Assembly (NCBI GenBank): GCA_024280675.1
Contig: JAJRPT010000150.1
Location: forward strand, 1 to 7,705
Direction of reading: 5' to 3'
DNA length: 7,705 nt
DNA from: Bacteroidota bacterium
Lineage (GTDB): Bacteria; Bacteroidota; Ignavibacteria; Kapaibacteriales; UBA2268
Positions within the stretch are counted from its first letter, which is position 1. Each line of letters begins with the position of its first letter. Shown here piece after piece: positions 7,425-7,705 of this stretch. A program made the position numbers and the translations under genes. Below the pieces are notes generated by a model, which made no database searches, was not told the DNA's origin, and saw only the letters and a list, made by a program, of their open reading frames with translations.

Positions 7425-7670
7425 CTGTGCAACATATTCTTACAGTTTTTCTGACACTTTTACCTTAACAAGTCATAATTAATGTAATAAATCATAGTTA
7501 CTTCTAAGCCCAATATAAGAAACTAAAACATAATATCAGGGTTTCTATCCCAAGCATCTTCATATTTTCCACCACAAGAACAAGCCTGAGATTTACATTT
7601 CCGAGGGTGTAATCTAAACTCTGTCTGGTATTGATTAACTTGTAAAATTAATTACCAAAGGACAGAAGTT
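7425..7670. other. Intergenic region between the tRNA terminator and the right-edge gene
   Basis: About 245 bases with no convincing intact gene. The left half (to about 7520) is AT-rich and stop-dense in the frames I read. The right half, more balanced in base composition, carries the 42-codon - strand open frame listed separately and, at its end, AAGGA at 7658-7662, the ribosome binding site of the right-edge gene. No good promoter match was found ahead of that gene; TAACTTG near 7636 is an incomplete -7 element. No inverted-repeat pair marking a mobile-element end could be established. Confidence 0.4.
7523..7651 (-). pseudogene. Possible gene remnant: 42-codon Cys-containing open frame lacking a normal start
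   Basis: On the - strand a frame is open for 42 codons from just after a TAA (7652-7654) to TAG (7523-7525). Its translation looks more protein-like than random AT-rich DNA: an R-K-C-K-S-Q-A-C-S-C-G-G cluster with three cysteines, then K-Y-E-D-A-W-D-R-N-P-D. There is no ATG, GTG or TTG near its beginning; the only ATG is the penultimate codon, so it cannot be an intact gene as it stands. It may be the C-terminal end of a decayed gene or simply chance. I do not recognise the family, and no function is assigned. Confidence 0.2.
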
Positions 7671-7705
7671 ATGACAGAATTAGAATATTCAGAAATGGAG
7701 AGCAA
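7671..7705 (+). CDS. Start of an unidentified gene running off the right edge
   Basis: ATG at 7671 opens a frame of 11 full codons (MTELEYSEMES) to the end of the window without a stop. AAGGA at 7658-7662, 8 bases ahead of the ATG, is the best Shine-Dalgarno match of any gene in this window and decides the start. The visible N-terminus is acidic and hydrophilic, with no signal peptide or membrane segment, so a cytoplasmic product is likely. Eleven residues are too few to name a family. Confidence 0.5.
   Translation, partial: MTELEYSEMES

Noticed and set aside
7196..7435. 79-codon - strand open frame containing HPEGFEPSAFGAEI
   Set aside because: It is the antisense of the tRNA-Arg gene; this peptide is a well-known false protein produced by translating tRNA genes backwards.
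7372..7705. tRNA-adjacent integration site for a mobile element
   Set aside because: No direct repeat of the tRNA 3' end and no integrase is visible in the window, so an attachment site cannot be supported.

Overview
The window looks like ordinary chromosomal DNA from an AT-rich bacterium of the Bacteroidota or the related Chlorobi/Ignavibacteria/Kapabacteria lineage. Three things suggest this: the style of the RpoC C-terminus, a relaxed-lipobox FKBP lipoprotein, and a promoter in front of the tRNA gene that fits the Bacteroidota pattern (TTTG, 19-base spacer, TAnnTTTG) instead of the proteobacterial -35/-10. The phylum is an inference; without a search I cannot place it more exactly.

Left part, + strand: the 3' third of rpoC (1-1350) enters from the left edge. 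It is followed by an FKBP-type peptidyl-prolyl isomerase lipoprotein (1460-2164) that ends at a clear intrinsic terminator (2196-2225). Next come a cystathionine beta-synthase with a C-terminal CBS-domain pair (2303-3685) and, 43 bases later, a polytopic membrane protein of GT-C glycosyltransferase type (3729-5183). The last two are probably co-transcribed. No ribosomal protein gene follows rpoC.

Middle and right: a large inner-membrane sulfatase-fold protein of the YejM/PbgA type (7149 down to 5248) lies on the - strand, convergent with the GT-C gene. The 64-base gap between them holds a GCTAGC hairpin. The gene starts at GTG behind a plausible Bacteroidota-type promoter. Divergent from it is a tRNA-Arg(TCG) gene (7298-7371, +) with its own promoter and a strong downstream hairpin that could terminate transcription from both sides. 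The last 280 bases are mostly non-coding. They include a 42-codon Cys-containing open frame on the - strand with no normal start codon, possibly a gene remnant, and the first 11 codons of a new + strand gene with a good Shine-Dalgarno sequence.

The genes do not form one pathway. Three products concern the envelope: an exported folding catalyst, a probable lipid-linked sugar transferase, and a phosphoglycerol/phosphoethanolamine-transferase-like or regulatory sulfatase-fold protein. One is housekeeping transcription and one is sulfur amino acid metabolism. I see no CRISPR array, complete insertion sequence or obvious new defence system. The most interesting items are the active-site pattern of the YejM-like protein, the uncharacterised GT-C protein, and the tRNA promoter/terminator architecture.
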